A DNA stretch of 22,497 bases from Ruminococcaceae bacterium UBA5401 (GCA_002409675.1 DHOB01000078.1:1-22497), one strand, 5' to 3'; positions 1 through 7,218 are shown, counted from the stretch's first letter. The notes: generated from the sequence alone by a model not told the origin. A program made the numbers and translations.

Positions 1-11
1 TCCATTTTTAA

Positions 12-40
12 TTGCATTAATCACAAATAAATATTATACT
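12..40 (+). promoter_or_regulatory. Sigma-A promoter for the XRE gene
   Basis: TTGCAT at 12-17 and TATACT at 35-40 are separated by exactly 17 bases in an AT-rich stretch, close to the sigma-A consensus. Transcription would start near 47. A 6-bp hairpin, CTGCCG-GTT-CGGCAG at 45-59, lies at the expected 5' end of the RNA and is followed by a short T-rich run, so it could stabilise or attenuate the transcript. No other promoter was seen before the regulator. Confidence 0.6.
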
Positions 41-165
41 GAAACTGCCGGTTCGGCAGGCACCGTTTTCTCTGTGAAAGGGCTTGGCCGAACAGCCGGA
101 CGGCATGGGATTGTGAAAAGAATGGGTATGTGAAAACAAAAACTGTGATGAGGAGATGAACGAAT

Positions 166-414
166 TTGAGACTGCGTAAACAGGCGCTCGGCACCCGAAA
201 TATGGTGGGAGCGCGCGTCGAAATGGCGCGCAAAAACCAAGGCATGAAGCAAAAAGAACTGCTGGCACAGCTGCAGGTTAACGGAGTCGACATGAACGCC
301 TCCGGCCTGTCCAAACTGGAAGGTCAGATTCGTTATGTAACCGATTATGAACTTTCGGCGCTCGCAAATATTCTGAACGTTTCCGTCGACTGGCTGCTTG
401 GCAGAGAAAAATAA
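166..414 (+). CDS. Small XRE-family helix-turn-helix regulator
   Basis: This encodes an 82-residue protein that is almost entirely one Cro/C1-type (XRE) DNA-binding domain. The segment from about residue 13 (NMVGARVEMARKNQGMKQKE) has the usual helix 1-2 pattern. The recognition helix lies around SGLSKLEGQ, and the domain closes with LANILNVSVDWLLGRE, the typical end of this family. A TTG start at 166 is chosen because AGGAG lies ten bases upstream (151-155); an in-frame ATG at 202 is the alternative but would cut into helix 1. There is no effector domain, so it probably acts as a simple dimeric repressor. The target is not evident: no toxin or phage gene is adjacent, and a terminator at 438-477 isolates it from the next gene. 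Confidence 0.8.
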   Translation: MRLRKQALGTRNMVGARVEMARKNQGMKQKELLAQLQVNGVDMNASGLSKLEGQIRYVTDYELSALANILNVSVDWLLGREK

Positions 415-437
415 CACCTGTGTTGTCCTGTAAGCGG

Positions 438-477
438 GGCGCTTCGCAAAAGCGGAGCGCCTTTTCGCTTTTCTTTT
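438..477 (+). terminator. Rho-independent terminator after the XRE gene
   Basis: A 10-bp stem, GGCGCTTCGC (438-447) paired with GCGGAGCGCC (452-461) with one G-U pair, carries an AAAA loop. It is followed by a T-rich tract (ttttcgcttttctttt). It ends the small regulator transcript 24 bases after its stop codon. Confidence 0.85.
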
Positions 478-580
478 AGCCCGGTTTCGTTTATAATGAA
501 TAAATACGGGAAAACCGGACTAATTGATCTCGCATCCATATCATACACTGTACAGAAAAAAATTGCAAGGGGGTTTTTCC

Positions 581-1738
581 TTGTCTGAACGCCGCCGGCT
601 TCTCACCCGCCTGAAGCCGCTGCTTCTGTTTTTCGCGGTTTTTACCGCTCTGTTCTGCCTGTTCGCCCTCACGCTGAAATATACGTTCCCGTTCCTTGTG
701 GGCTTTCTGCTGGCCCTGCTGGCGCAGCCCCTGATTCGATGGATGAGAGGGCAGCTGCATTTCCCGGGCGCTGTGGCTTCCATCATTGCGACGCTGGTCG
801 TCTATGCCGTTCTGTTCGGCCTGCTCTTTCTGCTCGGGTTCTGGCTGATTTCTGAAATCAGCCATCTGGTTTCCCATATCTCGGGCCTGTCGGCGGGGGC
901 CGGCGCCCTAACCGGCCCGCTGCAGCAGCTTCTGGAACGGCTGGGCAGCTCCCTGCAGGACATCGACGCGGATTTCATCCGGCAGAACCAGGAGCAGCTC
1001 GTCAGCATCGCCAAAAACGGCATCGACATTGTTTCACAGATGCTGACCGCCGTTCTGCGGTTTCTGACCTCCCTGCCCACCATCCTGACCATGTTTCTGG
1101 TGATGATCCTGTCCACCTACTTTTTTTCCAAGGATATGGAATCCATCCGGCGCCGCTTCACAGGGATGTTTTCCGGAAAAACGGTGGGGAACCTGAAATC
1201 CTACTCCCACAAAGGCGCCGACATGAGCTGGCGGTATGTGCGCTCGTATCTTCTGATTTACTTTATCACCTTTTTGGAGACGCTGGCGGTTTTCGCCGTG
1301 CTCGGTGTGCCGTACCCGCTTGTGCTGAGCATCGTCACGGGCATTGCGGACCTGCTCCCGGTCTTCGGCCCCGGAACAATCTACGTGCCCCTGAGCGTGT
1401 TCTACGCGCTGAAAGGGGATTATTTCCGGGCCGTCACCCTGCTCGTGTGCTGGCTGCTGATTTCTGCCATCCGCCAGATTATCGAGCCGAAAATCGTCTC
1501 TTCCTCCATCAATATTCATCCGCTGACCATGCTGGCCGCCCTCTATTTCGCGCTGGTCGCAAAGAACTTCTGGGTGCTGATTTATTTTTCCGCGCTGATC
1601 ATCTGCTACCAAATTTTTACGCAGTCGGGGGCTCTTCCCCGACTGTTCGGCGAAGAGCCGGCGGCGGCCGGCTCGGAAAAAATGGACGGGGACAGCGGGA
1701 AAAGGGAAAAAAACGGCACGCTGGGCAGAGCGCCCTGA
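581..1738 (+). CDS. AI-2E family transporter (YtvI-like)
   Basis: This is a polytopic membrane protein of the AI-2E transporter superfamily (UPF0118), a group that includes the sporulation protein YtvI and several exporters. From the TTG at 581 it is 385 residues, the usual family size. The N-terminus has two closely spaced hydrophobic helices, then comes a long amphipathic stretch. The C-terminal half has the family hallmarks: a GIADLLPVFGPG segment, a following Y-VP loop, and the RQIIEPKIVSSSINIHPLTM block near the end. The start at 581 is preferred over an upstream TTG at 524 because AAGGGGG at 567-573 sits at the right distance. The tail after the last helix is polar and low in complexity. 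A TATAAT at 492-497 could be the -10, but its -35 is poor. The transported substrate is unknown; family members are not all AI-2 transporters. Confidence 0.85.
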   Translation: MSERRRLLTRLKPLLLFFAVFTALFCLFALTLKYTFPFLVGFLLALLAQPLIRWMRGQLHFPGAVASIIATLVVYAVLFGLLFLLGFWLISEISHLVSHISGLSAGAGALTGPLQQLLERLGSSLQDIDADFIRQNQEQLVSIAKNGIDIVSQMLTAVLRFLTSLPTILTMFLVMILSTYFFSKDMESIRRRFTGMFSGKTVGNLKSYSHKGADMSWRYVRSYLLIYFITFLETLAVFAVLGVPYPLVLSIVTGIADLLPVFGPGTIYVPLSVFYALKGDYFRAVTLLVCWLLISAIRQIIEPKIVSSSINIHPLTMLAALYFALVAKNFWVLIYFSALIICYQIFTQSGALPRLFGEEPAAAGSEKMDGDSGKREKNGTLGRAP

Positions 1739-1851
1739 GCTTCTTCGGAGCGCCCCGATATTGACGGGGCCCGGCGGCGGTGCTACCATGAAACAGATTT
1801 CGATTCCAAAGATCGCGCTTGCGGCTTTTCCGCAAAGTCAGGAGATTCACC

Positions 1852-2865
1852 ATGATTTATGACACGTTTCACGGGCCTTTCGGCTACCCGCCCTACTTTG
1901 CGGCGCAGGCGGAAAAGCGGCAGATTCGCCGAACGGCCAACCAGGTAAGCTGGACCGTTATTTTTTGCGGCGGGCTGATTTTTCTGCTGACGCAGGCCGC
2001 CGTTTTTTTTCTGCGGGCGGTCGGCTACTCCTACAACCGGAGACTCAGCGAATTCAGCGGGATACCGCCCGCGCTCTATTACCTGCTGACCTGCGCCGTT
2101 TATGCGCTGGGCATCGCCGCGCCGGCCCTTCTGTACTTCGCCCTGAAACGCATTCCGCTGCAGGTCGGCCTTCCGTTTCGGCGCAACCGGGCGGCGGACA
2201 CGGCCGCCCTGGTCTTCTTCGGGTGCATGGTATGTCTGCTGGCCAATTATCCGGCCGAGTGGGTTTCCACGCTGATTGAGCGGGCCGGCTTCAACGGCGT
2301 GATTCCGGAAACGCCGCTCAGCGACGACCCGCTGGTCCTGACCTTTTACGGCATCGAAACCGTGGTGGTTCCCCCGCTTGTGGAGGAGCTGATGTTCCGG
2401 GGCGTAGTGCTGCAAAGCCTGCGCCGTTTCGGCGACGGCTTTGCAGTGCTGGCCTCTTCCCTGATTTTCGGCATGATGCACGGCAACTTTCCGCAGACGG
2501 TGTTTGCCTTTTTCGCGGGGCTGGCCATGGGTTTTGCGGCCGTGCAGGCGGATTCCCTGCTGCCTTCCATCCTGATTCACTTCATCAACAATCTTGTTTC
2601 TTTTGCCCTTCAGCTCACCAACCGCTACTGGGGCGACGCGGCGGTCAGCACCATAAGCGAAATCGTCTCGGCCGCGCTGTTGATTCTGGGAATGCTCGCC
2701 CTGGTTTACCTCGTCCGGCGCAGAGGATTCCGGTATCGGCAGAACCGTGGCGGGACCGTGCTGACCCTGTCCGGCAAAATGGCGGCTTTGTTTTCCAATC
2801 CCGGCACCGTCATTTTTACGCTGCTTTTTCTGACCCTTTCCGTCAGCGTCCTGCAGGGAGGCTGA
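1852..2865 (+). CDS. CPBP family intramembrane glutamic endopeptidase
   Basis: This encodes a 337-residue multi-pass membrane protein of the CPBP (CAAX protease and bacteriocin-processing, Abi) family, related to eukaryotic Rce1. The signature motifs are all present: EELMFRG with Glu178, Glu179 and Arg183; FGMMH with His210; and HFINN with His243 and Asn246. Together these form the intramembrane active site, so the protein is likely catalytically competent. Hydrophobic helices cover roughly residues 35-60, 80-110, 125-145 and most of 190-290, with another near the C-terminus. The ATG at 1852 is chosen because AGGAG lies directly upstream (1840-1844). It overlaps no neighbour and is followed six bases later by tadA, so the two are probably cotranscribed. 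The substrate cannot be read from the sequence. Confidence 0.88.
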   Translation: MIYDTFHGPFGYPPYFAAQAEKRQIRRTANQVSWTVIFCGGLIFLLTQAAVFFLRAVGYSYNRRLSEFSGIPPALYYLLTCAVYALGIAAPALLYFALKRIPLQVGLPFRRNRAADTAALVFFGCMVCLLANYPAEWVSTLIERAGFNGVIPETPLSDDPLVLTFYGIETVVVPPLVEELMFRGVVLQSLRRFGDGFAVLASSLIFGMMHGNFPQTVFAFFAGLAMGFAAVQADSLLPSILIHFINNLVSFALQLTNRYWGDAAVSTISEIVSAALLILGMLALVYLVRRRGFRYRQNRGGTVLTLSGKMAALFSNPGTVIFTLLFLTLSVSVLQGG

Positions 2866-2871
2866 GGCGCG

Positions 2872-3345
2872 ATGGAGCGGGACGAATTTTTTATGAAGCA
2901 GGCTCTCGCTCTTGCGCGCGAGGCCGCCGAGGAGGGCGAAGTGCCGGTCGGGGCGGTTGTCGTGCGGGGGGATGAAGTCGTCGCTTCCGGCCGCAATCGG
3001 CGGGAAACGCGGAAAAACGCGCTCTGCCACGCGGAACTGGAAGCCATCGGACGTGCCTGCGCGGCGCTGGGCGGCTGGCGGCTCTGGCAGTGCGACCTGT
3101 ACGTCACGCTGGAGCCGTGCCCCATGTGTGCCGGCGCGGCCATCAACGCCCGCATCCGGCGGGTGGTGTTCGGCGCACGCGATAAAAAGGCGGGGTCGTG
3201 CGGCTCGGTCGTCGATCTCTTCTCCCTGCCGTACAACCACCGGCCGCAGATTGTCGGCGGCGTGCTGGAAAACGAATGCTCGGCGCTGCTCTCGGATTTC
3301 TTCCGAAGGCTTCGGGCAAAAGGAAGCGGCCGCCCGGACAAATAG
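2872..3345 (+). CDS. tadA: tRNA-specific adenosine deaminase TadA
   Basis: This 157-residue cytidine/adenosine-deaminase fold enzyme converts adenosine 34 in the wobble position of tRNA-Arg(ACG) to inosine, in the cytoplasm. The zinc site is intact: His53-Ala-Glu55 supplies one ligand and the catalytic proton shuttle, and PCPMC supplies Cys83 and Cys86. The N-terminal DEFFMKQALALAREAAEEGE and the loop VPVGAVVV are typical of TadA. GGGAGG at 2856-2861 precedes the ATG by ten bases. The gene begins six bases after the CPBP protease stop, which points to one transcript. Length and motifs match the bacterial enzyme, with no sign of the tRNA-independent cytidine deaminase subfamily. Confidence 0.95.
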   Translation: MERDEFFMKQALALAREAAEEGEVPVGAVVVRGDEVVASGRNRRETRKNALCHAELEAIGRACAALGGWRLWQCDLYVTLEPCPMCAGAAINARIRRVVFGARDKKAGSCGSVVDLFSLPYNHRPQIVGGVLENECSALLSDFFRRLRAKGSGRPDK

Positions 3346-3374
3346 CGCAGCCGTTTTTGTTTTTTTACTGACTG

Positions 3375-3408
3375 AGCGGCCCGCCCTGCAAAAACAGGGC
3401 GGGCCGCT
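3375..3408. terminator. Perfect 14-bp hairpin between convergent genes
   Basis: AGCGGCCCGCCCTG (3375-3388) pairs perfectly with 3395-3408 around a CAAAAA loop. It lies between tadA and the convergent GntR-family gene and probably terminates transcription from both sides. Neither side has a strong U-tract: on the plus strand only ttcgtcgattt follows, and the T-rich run at 3354-3367 precedes the stem. Confidence 0.65.
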
Positions 3409-3424
3409 TCGTCGATTTCAAAAC

Positions 3425-4054
3425 TCAGGGCGGGTAAAGAAACGCGCGCACCCGGGCCGGGCAGTCCTCGTCCCCGATAAAATAGACCGTGTCCCCTTCC
3501 TGAAAAGACGCGTAAGGGCCGGGGGACACCATGAGCTGGTCCCCACGCCGGATGGCGACGATGGTGGCGCAGGTATGGTGCCAGAAATTGATGTCGGCGA
3601 CGGTGCGGTTGAGATGCGGGGTCCGGGCGCTGATGGAAATCTCAAACGGCACGAACGGATTGATGAACTTGAACCGGTCCGTCCGGTTAATCAGGTCGGA
3701 AATCCGGCTTTCCAGCAGCACGTTTTCCTGCTTCTGCCGGGCGACGATAGCCCGGATGTCCCGCCTCAGCTCGGCGACGGTTTTCACATCGTTCAGCTGC
3801 CGGACGAAGCGGACCGCGTTTTCCCTGGATTTGATGGTCACGCCGCTGCCCTTTTCCGTCTCGACGATGTCCATGTCCGAAAGCACGCTGATGGCCCTGC
3901 GCGCCGTTTCGGCGGAAACGCCGTACTGGCTCGCAATGGAAGAGCGGGCGTAAATCTTGTCGTGCGGCTGATAATGGCCGTCCACAATCTTGGAGGCGAT
4001 GTCGGCGGCGATATGCTGGTAGACCGGCGGCACGATTTTCAGATTCCTCGGCAA
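3425..4054 (-). CDS. GntR-type wHTH regulator with C-terminal RCK_C (TrkA_C) domain, BusR-like
   Basis: The protein is 209 residues from a TTG at 4054. A GntR-type winged helix occupies about residues 8-75 (VYQHIAADIASKIVDG, then a recognition region at SSIASQYGVSAETARRAISV). A helical linker of about residues 85-125 (rich in E, R, K and L) probably forms a coiled coil. The C-terminal part (about 130-209, ending QLMVSPGPYASFQEGDTVYF) is an RCK_C/TrkA_C ligand-binding domain. This architecture is that of BusR, the cyclic-di-AMP-responsive repressor of glycine-betaine uptake in lactococci and streptococci. The TTG is chosen because GGAAGGAAG lies just upstream; the longer reading frame above it has no family similarity. 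No osmolyte or potassium transporter is adjacent, so the target is unknown. A TTGCCG-N17-TACAAT promoter precedes it. Confidence 0.8.
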   Translation of the reverse strand: MPRNLKIVPPVYQHIAADIASKIVDGHYQPHDKIYARSSIASQYGVSAETARRAISVLSDMDIVETEKGSGVTIKSRENAVRFVRQLNDVKTVAELRRDIRAIVARQKQENVLLESRISDLINRTDRFKFINPFVPFEISISARTPHLNRTVADINFWHHTCATIVAIRRGDQLMVSPGPYASFQEGDTVYFIGDEDCPARVRAFLYPP

Positions 4055-4134
4055 AAAGATACTTCCTTCCCGTCTAGTCAGAAAACTCAGATGCTGTGCC
4101 TCCCGATGGGTTGGGAAACACACAGGCCTGAGAA

Positions 4135-4163
4135 ATTGTAGCACGTTTCCGCCTTTGCGGCAA
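4135..4163 (-). promoter_or_regulatory. Sigma-A promoter of the GntR-RCK_C gene
   Basis: Read on the minus strand, TTGCCG (4163-4158) and TACAAT (4140-4135) are separated by 17 bases. Transcription would start near 4128, leaving a leader of about 75 bases before the TTG start at 4054. The leader contains a loose inverted repeat (TCCC...GGGA) that could be an autoregulatory site. Confidence 0.6.
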
Positions 4164-4249
4164 CAGGAAAAATGCCGGCGAGACATGGAAAAGCGCGGAA
4201 CCTTTCAGCGCGGCGCAGCCGCTCCGTCTGCAATATCCGTACTGCACGG

Positions 4250-4290
4250 AGAAAGCCCGCCCCCTGCGCAATGCAAAAGGCGGGTTTTCT
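4250..4290. terminator. Hairpin downstream of mupG
   Basis: AGAAAGCCCGCC (4250-4261) pairs with GGCGGGTTTTCT (4279-4290) through a 17-base loop, with one G-U type position. It lies 22 bases beyond the mupG stop on the minus strand and probably ends the murP-mupG transcript. The T-rich side (ttttctctttttt) is better placed for plus-strand transcription, so it may work in both directions. Confidence 0.6.
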
Positions 4291-4312
4291 CTTTTTTACC
4301 GGTGGCGGCGTT

Positions 4313-5368
4313 TTACGCTTCCGGCAGCAGCCGGAAGCCCATTCCGTCCGTAATATAGGGCAGGTACGGAACGTCCTCCGGGGAAACCTGGCCGACGATG
4401 TTGACCCTTTTCTCCGGCGGGAGGTCTGCCCGGGCGATCTCCATCTCTCCGGAATAACGCAGATAGTCCTGATTTCCAACTGAAACGCTGCCTTTTTTCC
4501 TCTCCGGGCAGGGCTTCGGCGGGAAGCTTTTTCCCTGCGAGACATAGCGCCGGGATTCCTGGGAACGGATCACGTACTCGCTGGAATCCGGCCGGTCGTG
4601 GTGGACGATGTCCCTCAAAAAAGCGTATTCCGGCTCGATTTTCGCATGCAGGGGAACATATCCCTGCACGAGAGCCGAGAGCGCCGACCACGTTTTTGGG
4701 CTGACGTCGATATCGCCGATCATGCCGACATCCGCGGCACACGGCCCCGTCAGCTCCAGCAGGTGAAGCAGCACGTCGCCCCTGCGGTGGGCTTCCACGG
4801 TCGGCAGCCCCTCGTGCAGGGGACCGCGGAGAACGCCGTCGCCCGCGACGAACGCCATAGTCTGGATTCCGAACCGATGGAGGTTTTCATCAATCCGGCG
4901 CGTCCTCTCGGCCGACAGGCCGGTCAGCGGCTTCGGGTAAAAATTGTGGCAGGCGCCCAGGCGGGAAAGGTCCGCCCCCAGCCGCTCCAGCTCCGGGATT
5001 TTTGCCTGCGGGAACGTGCTCGCGTTGAATATCACCTGAAACCGGTGGGACAGCCGGGCGATTTCCTGCAGGGAAAAGCCATAGTCCACCCGGATGCGGC
5101 CGACGGAAAAATCGGCGAGCTGGTCAATCGACTTCAGCCCCAGCAGCCCGAGCGTGCGCGGGCCGACGTCAACCATCAGGGAAATCCCGCTGCTTTTGCA
5201 CAGATTCAGCAGGTCCCGGATCTTTGCGCCCATGTCCCCATCGGCCTCCTCCGGGATATGCAGGGAAGTGAACGCAAGGGAAATTCCGGCCTTCCTGGCT
5301 TTCTGAACAATCGCGCGGTTTTTCTCCGGCCCCGTGCCAAGATAAAGGGAAATGCCGTATTGTTTCAT
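4313..5368 (-). CDS. mupG: 6-phospho-N-acetylmuramidase MupG (DUF871 TIM-barrel protein)
   Basis: This 351-residue cytoplasmic glycosidase belongs to the DUF871/MupG family, which hydrolyses MurNAc-6-phosphate-beta-1,4-GlcNAc after PTS import. The first ~240 residues form the TIM-barrel half: GISLYLGTG at the N-terminus, FTSLHIPEE, a LMVDVGPRTL strand, RVDYGF and IFNASTFP. The last ~100 residues are the small C-terminal cyclophilin-like domain of the family (GDIDVSPKTW onward to the PYITDGMGFRLLP end). Length matches known members. The ATG follows AAAGGAATT, which overlaps the murP stop codon twelve bases upstream, suggesting translational coupling. The neighbours murP and murQ strongly support the assignment. 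Confidence 0.92.
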   Translation of the reverse strand: MKQYGISLYLGTGPEKNRAIVQKARKAGISLAFTSLHIPEEADGDMGAKIRDLLNLCKSSGISLMVDVGPRTLGLLGLKSIDQLADFSVGRIRVDYGFSLQEIARLSHRFQVIFNASTFPQAKIPELERLGADLSRLGACHNFYPKPLTGLSAERTRRIDENLHRFGIQTMAFVAGDGVLRGPLHEGLPTVEAHRRGDVLLHLLELTGPCAADVGMIGDIDVSPKTWSALSALVQGYVPLHAKIEPEYAFLRDIVHHDRPDSSEYVIRSQESRRYVSQGKSFPPKPCPERKKGSVSVGNQDYLRYSGEMEIARADLPPEKRVNIVGQVSPEDVPYLPYITDGMGFRLLPEA

Positions 5369-5380
5369 CTTAAAATTCCT

Positions 5381-6814
5381 TTAACTTTTTTCTCCATAGA
5401 CCTCATTGATGCGGTCTTCGTTGACCCCGAAGAAATAGGTCACGATAAATCCGCCCACATAGGCGGCGACCATGCTGATAAGGAACGCCAGTTGCTGGCC
5501 CGGCACCATGAGCAGAAGCCCGAACAGCCCGGAAACGCCCTGCGAGATCGCGCCGAGGTGGAACAGCGAAGCGCAGATGCCGCCGAGGCCCGAACCCAGG
5601 CACGCCGTCACGAACGGTTTGCCGAGCGGGAGCGTCACGGCGTACATCATCGGCTCACCGACGCCCAGGATGCCGACCGGCAGGCAGTCGCGGGTGATTC
5701 TCTTGAGCTTTTTGTTCTTTGTTTTAAGGTAAAGGGCAAAGCCGGCGCCCACCTGGCCGCCGCCCGCCATCATCAGGATGGGGAGCAGGTAATTGATGCC
5801 GTGCGTCGGGCCGGCCGGGTCGTTGAGCATCGCGTGAATCGGCGTCAGGGCCTGGTGCAGTCCGAGCGCGACCAGCGGCAGGAACCCTGCGGAAAGGATG
5901 TAGCCGCCGACGAAGCCGAGGTACTTATAGACGAAATTCAGCACGAAGAAGATGGCGTTCGTCAGCAGCGCGCCAATCGGCTGCAGGATGAGCACGGAAA
6001 CCACCCCGCCGATGATGACGGTGAGCAGCGGCGTGAAAAACGTATCCACAATGGTCGGCATCCATTTGCGGATCCACCGTTCCAGATAGGCGAAGAAGAT
6101 GCCGGCGATCAGCGCGGCGATCAGGCCGCCGTTGGCCGCGTTGAACGCCTTGTTGGTAAAGGGCATCAGGACGACGGCATCCTTGACTTTCGCCAGCAGG
6201 GGCATCGCGTCGTTTGGGACGAAGAACGCCCCGGCCAGGGCGCCCAGAATACCGGAGCCGTTGAACTCGCGCGCGGCGTTCATGCCGACGAAAATCGGCA
6301 GATAGGCGAACAGCGCCCAGCCGACAGTATGTATGCACGAATACCACCACTGCGTGTTCAGCGCCGGATTGGCGAGGCTGATGACGTTGACGAGGCCGTT
6401 GATAAGGCCGGCGGCGATGATGCCCGGAAGAATCGGGATGAAGATATTGGCAATCCGCTTCAGAAAGCGCTGGACCGGGCCGTTGTGCTTTTTCTTGTTC
6501 TCGGCCTTGTTTTTCTGCGCGATGTCCTTGATATTCTCGCTGTCCAGCGTTTTGCTGGTGCCGAGCGCCAGCCCCGTCAAAAGGGAAAACTCGCTGCCGA
6601 CTCGCTGTGCGACGCCGGGCCCCAGCACAATCTGCACCGGGTTCGCGTCGACAACGCCGAGGACCCCTTCCACCTGTTTTAAACGCTCAAGGTCCAGTTT
6701 GCCGTGGTCGGCCCAGCCGACCCTCAGGCGCGTCATGCAGGCCATGTTGGCGGTGACATTTTCTTTTCCGCCGACGGCCGCCAGAAGCTCTTGAGCCGTT
6801 TTTCTGTAATCCAT
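5381..6814 (-). CDS. murP: PTS permease EIIBC, MurNAc (MurP) type
   Basis: The protein has 477 residues from an ATG at 6814, preceded by a GTGAGG ribosome binding site; the upstream in-frame extension is not conserved-looking. An N-terminal EIIB domain (about 1-85) carries the phosphocysteine Cys26 in CMTRLR. It is followed by a linker rich in K, N and E, then the membrane EIIC domain (about 115-470) with about ten hydrophobic helices and the sugar-site-like segment LGLHQALTPIHAMLND. EIIB-EIIC order and size match MurP, SacP and TreP of the glucose/sucrose group. There is no EIIA domain; a separate EIIA gene sits in the divergent operon at 9981. Assignment to MurNAc or MurNAc-GlcNAc rests on the mupG and murQ neighbours, since sequence alone does not separate MurP from other sucrose-type permeases. 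Confidence 0.88.
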   Translation of the reverse strand: MDYRKTAQELLAAVGGKENVTANMACMTRLRVGWADHGKLDLERLKQVEGVLGVVDANPVQIVLGPGVAQRVGSEFSLLTGLALGTSKTLDSENIKDIAQKNKAENKKKHNGPVQRFLKRIANIFIPILPGIIAAGLINGLVNVISLANPALNTQWWYSCIHTVGWALFAYLPIFVGMNAAREFNGSGILGALAGAFFVPNDAMPLLAKVKDAVVLMPFTNKAFNAANGGLIAALIAGIFFAYLERWIRKWMPTIVDTFFTPLLTVIIGGVVSVLILQPIGALLTNAIFFVLNFVYKYLGFVGGYILSAGFLPLVALGLHQALTPIHAMLNDPAGPTHGINYLLPILMMAGGGQVGAGFALYLKTKNKKLKRITRDCLPVGILGVGEPMMYAVTLPLGKPFVTACLGSGLGGICASLFHLGAISQGVSGLFGLLLMVPGQQLAFLISMVAAYVGGFIVTYFFGVNEDRINEVYGEKS

Positions 6815-6871
6815 AACCGCAACCTCACTTTCTTGAAAATAGGACCCCTCTGTTGGAAATCGAATTGTGCA

Positions 6872-6905
6872 AATTGCCAAAAATATATAGCAATATCTGG
6901 CAATT
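6872..6905. promoter_or_regulatory. Inverted repeat in the murP leader
   Basis: AATTGCCA (6872-6879) and TGGCAATT (6898-6905) form a perfect 8-bp inverted repeat separated by 18 bases of AT-rich sequence. It lies immediately downstream of the expected murP transcription start (near 6910). It could be a dimeric operator for the RpiR-type regulator or an RNA hairpin in the leader. Confidence 0.45.
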
Positions 6906-6938
6906 CATGTATATTGATTATAGCCGAATTCATGAATT
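6902..6938. promoter_or_regulatory. Candidate operator pair overlapping the murP promoter
   Basis: AATTCATGAATT at 6927-6938 is a perfect 12-bp palindrome inside the spacer between the -35 and -10 of murP. Its half-site AATTCATG recurs at 6902-6909 as part of a 16-base direct repeat (6901-6916 and 6926-6941) with three mismatches, 25 bases apart. A regulator bound here would block RNA polymerase. Which protein binds is not shown by sequence. Confidence 0.45.
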
Positions 6939-6945
6939 TTGTCAA
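6917..6945 (-). promoter_or_regulatory. Perfect-consensus sigma-A promoter of murP-mupG
   Basis: On the minus strand the sequence reads TTGACA (6945-6940), 17 bases, TATAAT (6922-6917): an exact match to the sigma-A consensus. The transcript would begin near 6910, about 95 bases before the murP ATG. A promoter this strong for an inducible sugar operon implies tight repression, consistent with the palindrome in its spacer. Confidence 0.85.
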
Positions 6946-7029
6946 TATAATTTTAATAACAAATTAAAAATAAATAAAATAATATTTCACAAAGATTCTC
7001 AAAATTTTCAGAAAGCCTTCAAGCGCATA

Positions 7030-7058
7030 TTGCAAGCAAAAGAAAAGCAGGATATAAT
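7030..7058 (+). promoter_or_regulatory. Sigma-A promoter of the murQ operon
   Basis: TTGCAA (7030-7035), 17 bases, TATAAT (7053-7058) points rightward, back to back with the murP promoter about 85 bases away. The start point would be near 7065, giving a leader of about 155 bases before murQ. The first 40 bases of that leader are GC-rich and the rest is extremely AT-rich. Confidence 0.75.
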
Positions 7059-7105
7059 AAGACTACGGTCTACCAAATAAACTGCGGGAGAGTCCGTCGG
7101 CCAAA

Positions 7106-7159
7106 TATAAAATATATTTTTATTTTATGATAAGTATTTATAAAATATAATTTTATATT
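7106..7159. repeat. AT-rich repeat cluster in the murQ leader
   Basis: The 11-mer TATAAAATATA occurs twice in direct orientation at 7106-7116 and 7139-7149. The second copy runs into a palindrome AATATAA-TT-TTATATT at 7144-7159. The gene-free divergent region 6815-7218 therefore holds two promoters, an operator-like palindrome, an inverted repeat and this AT block; no small ORF or known riboswitch was recognised in it. Confidence 0.5.
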
Positions 7160-7218
7160 CTCTTCTTTATTCGCAAAGTATCATTCCCGTCCCGCGATAA
7201 AGAGAAAGGAGCCTGGCG

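Noticed and set aside
1788..1862. Possible 24-codon leader peptide starting at ATG 1788 and overlapping the CPBP protease start
   Set aside because: It has only a weak ribosome binding site and no regulatory amino-acid run; nothing beyond an open frame supports it.
1783..3240. A 485-residue minus-strand frame opposite the CPBP protease and tadA, and a 409-residue plus-strand frame from 2912 to 4141
   Set aside because: Both overlap well-supported genes in another frame, cross gene boundaries and lack initiation signals or family motifs.
4598..6682. A 694-residue open frame on the plus strand opposite mupG and murP
   Set aside because: It is antisense to two clear family members, has no ribosome binding site or recognisable motif, and its composition (rich in R, H, Q, G, D) is the usual shadow of GC-rich codons.
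7059..7105. A possible riboswitch in the GC-rich head of the murQ leader, because of a GGGAGAGTCC string
   Set aside because: The string loosely recalls glycine or folate riboswitch motifs, but no matching stems or second conserved region could be drawn.
6840..7218. A catabolite-responsive (cre) element near the murP and murQ promoters
   Set aside because: No sequence close to the cre consensus around either promoter was found by eye. Its absence would fit the Ser46-less HPr but is not proof.
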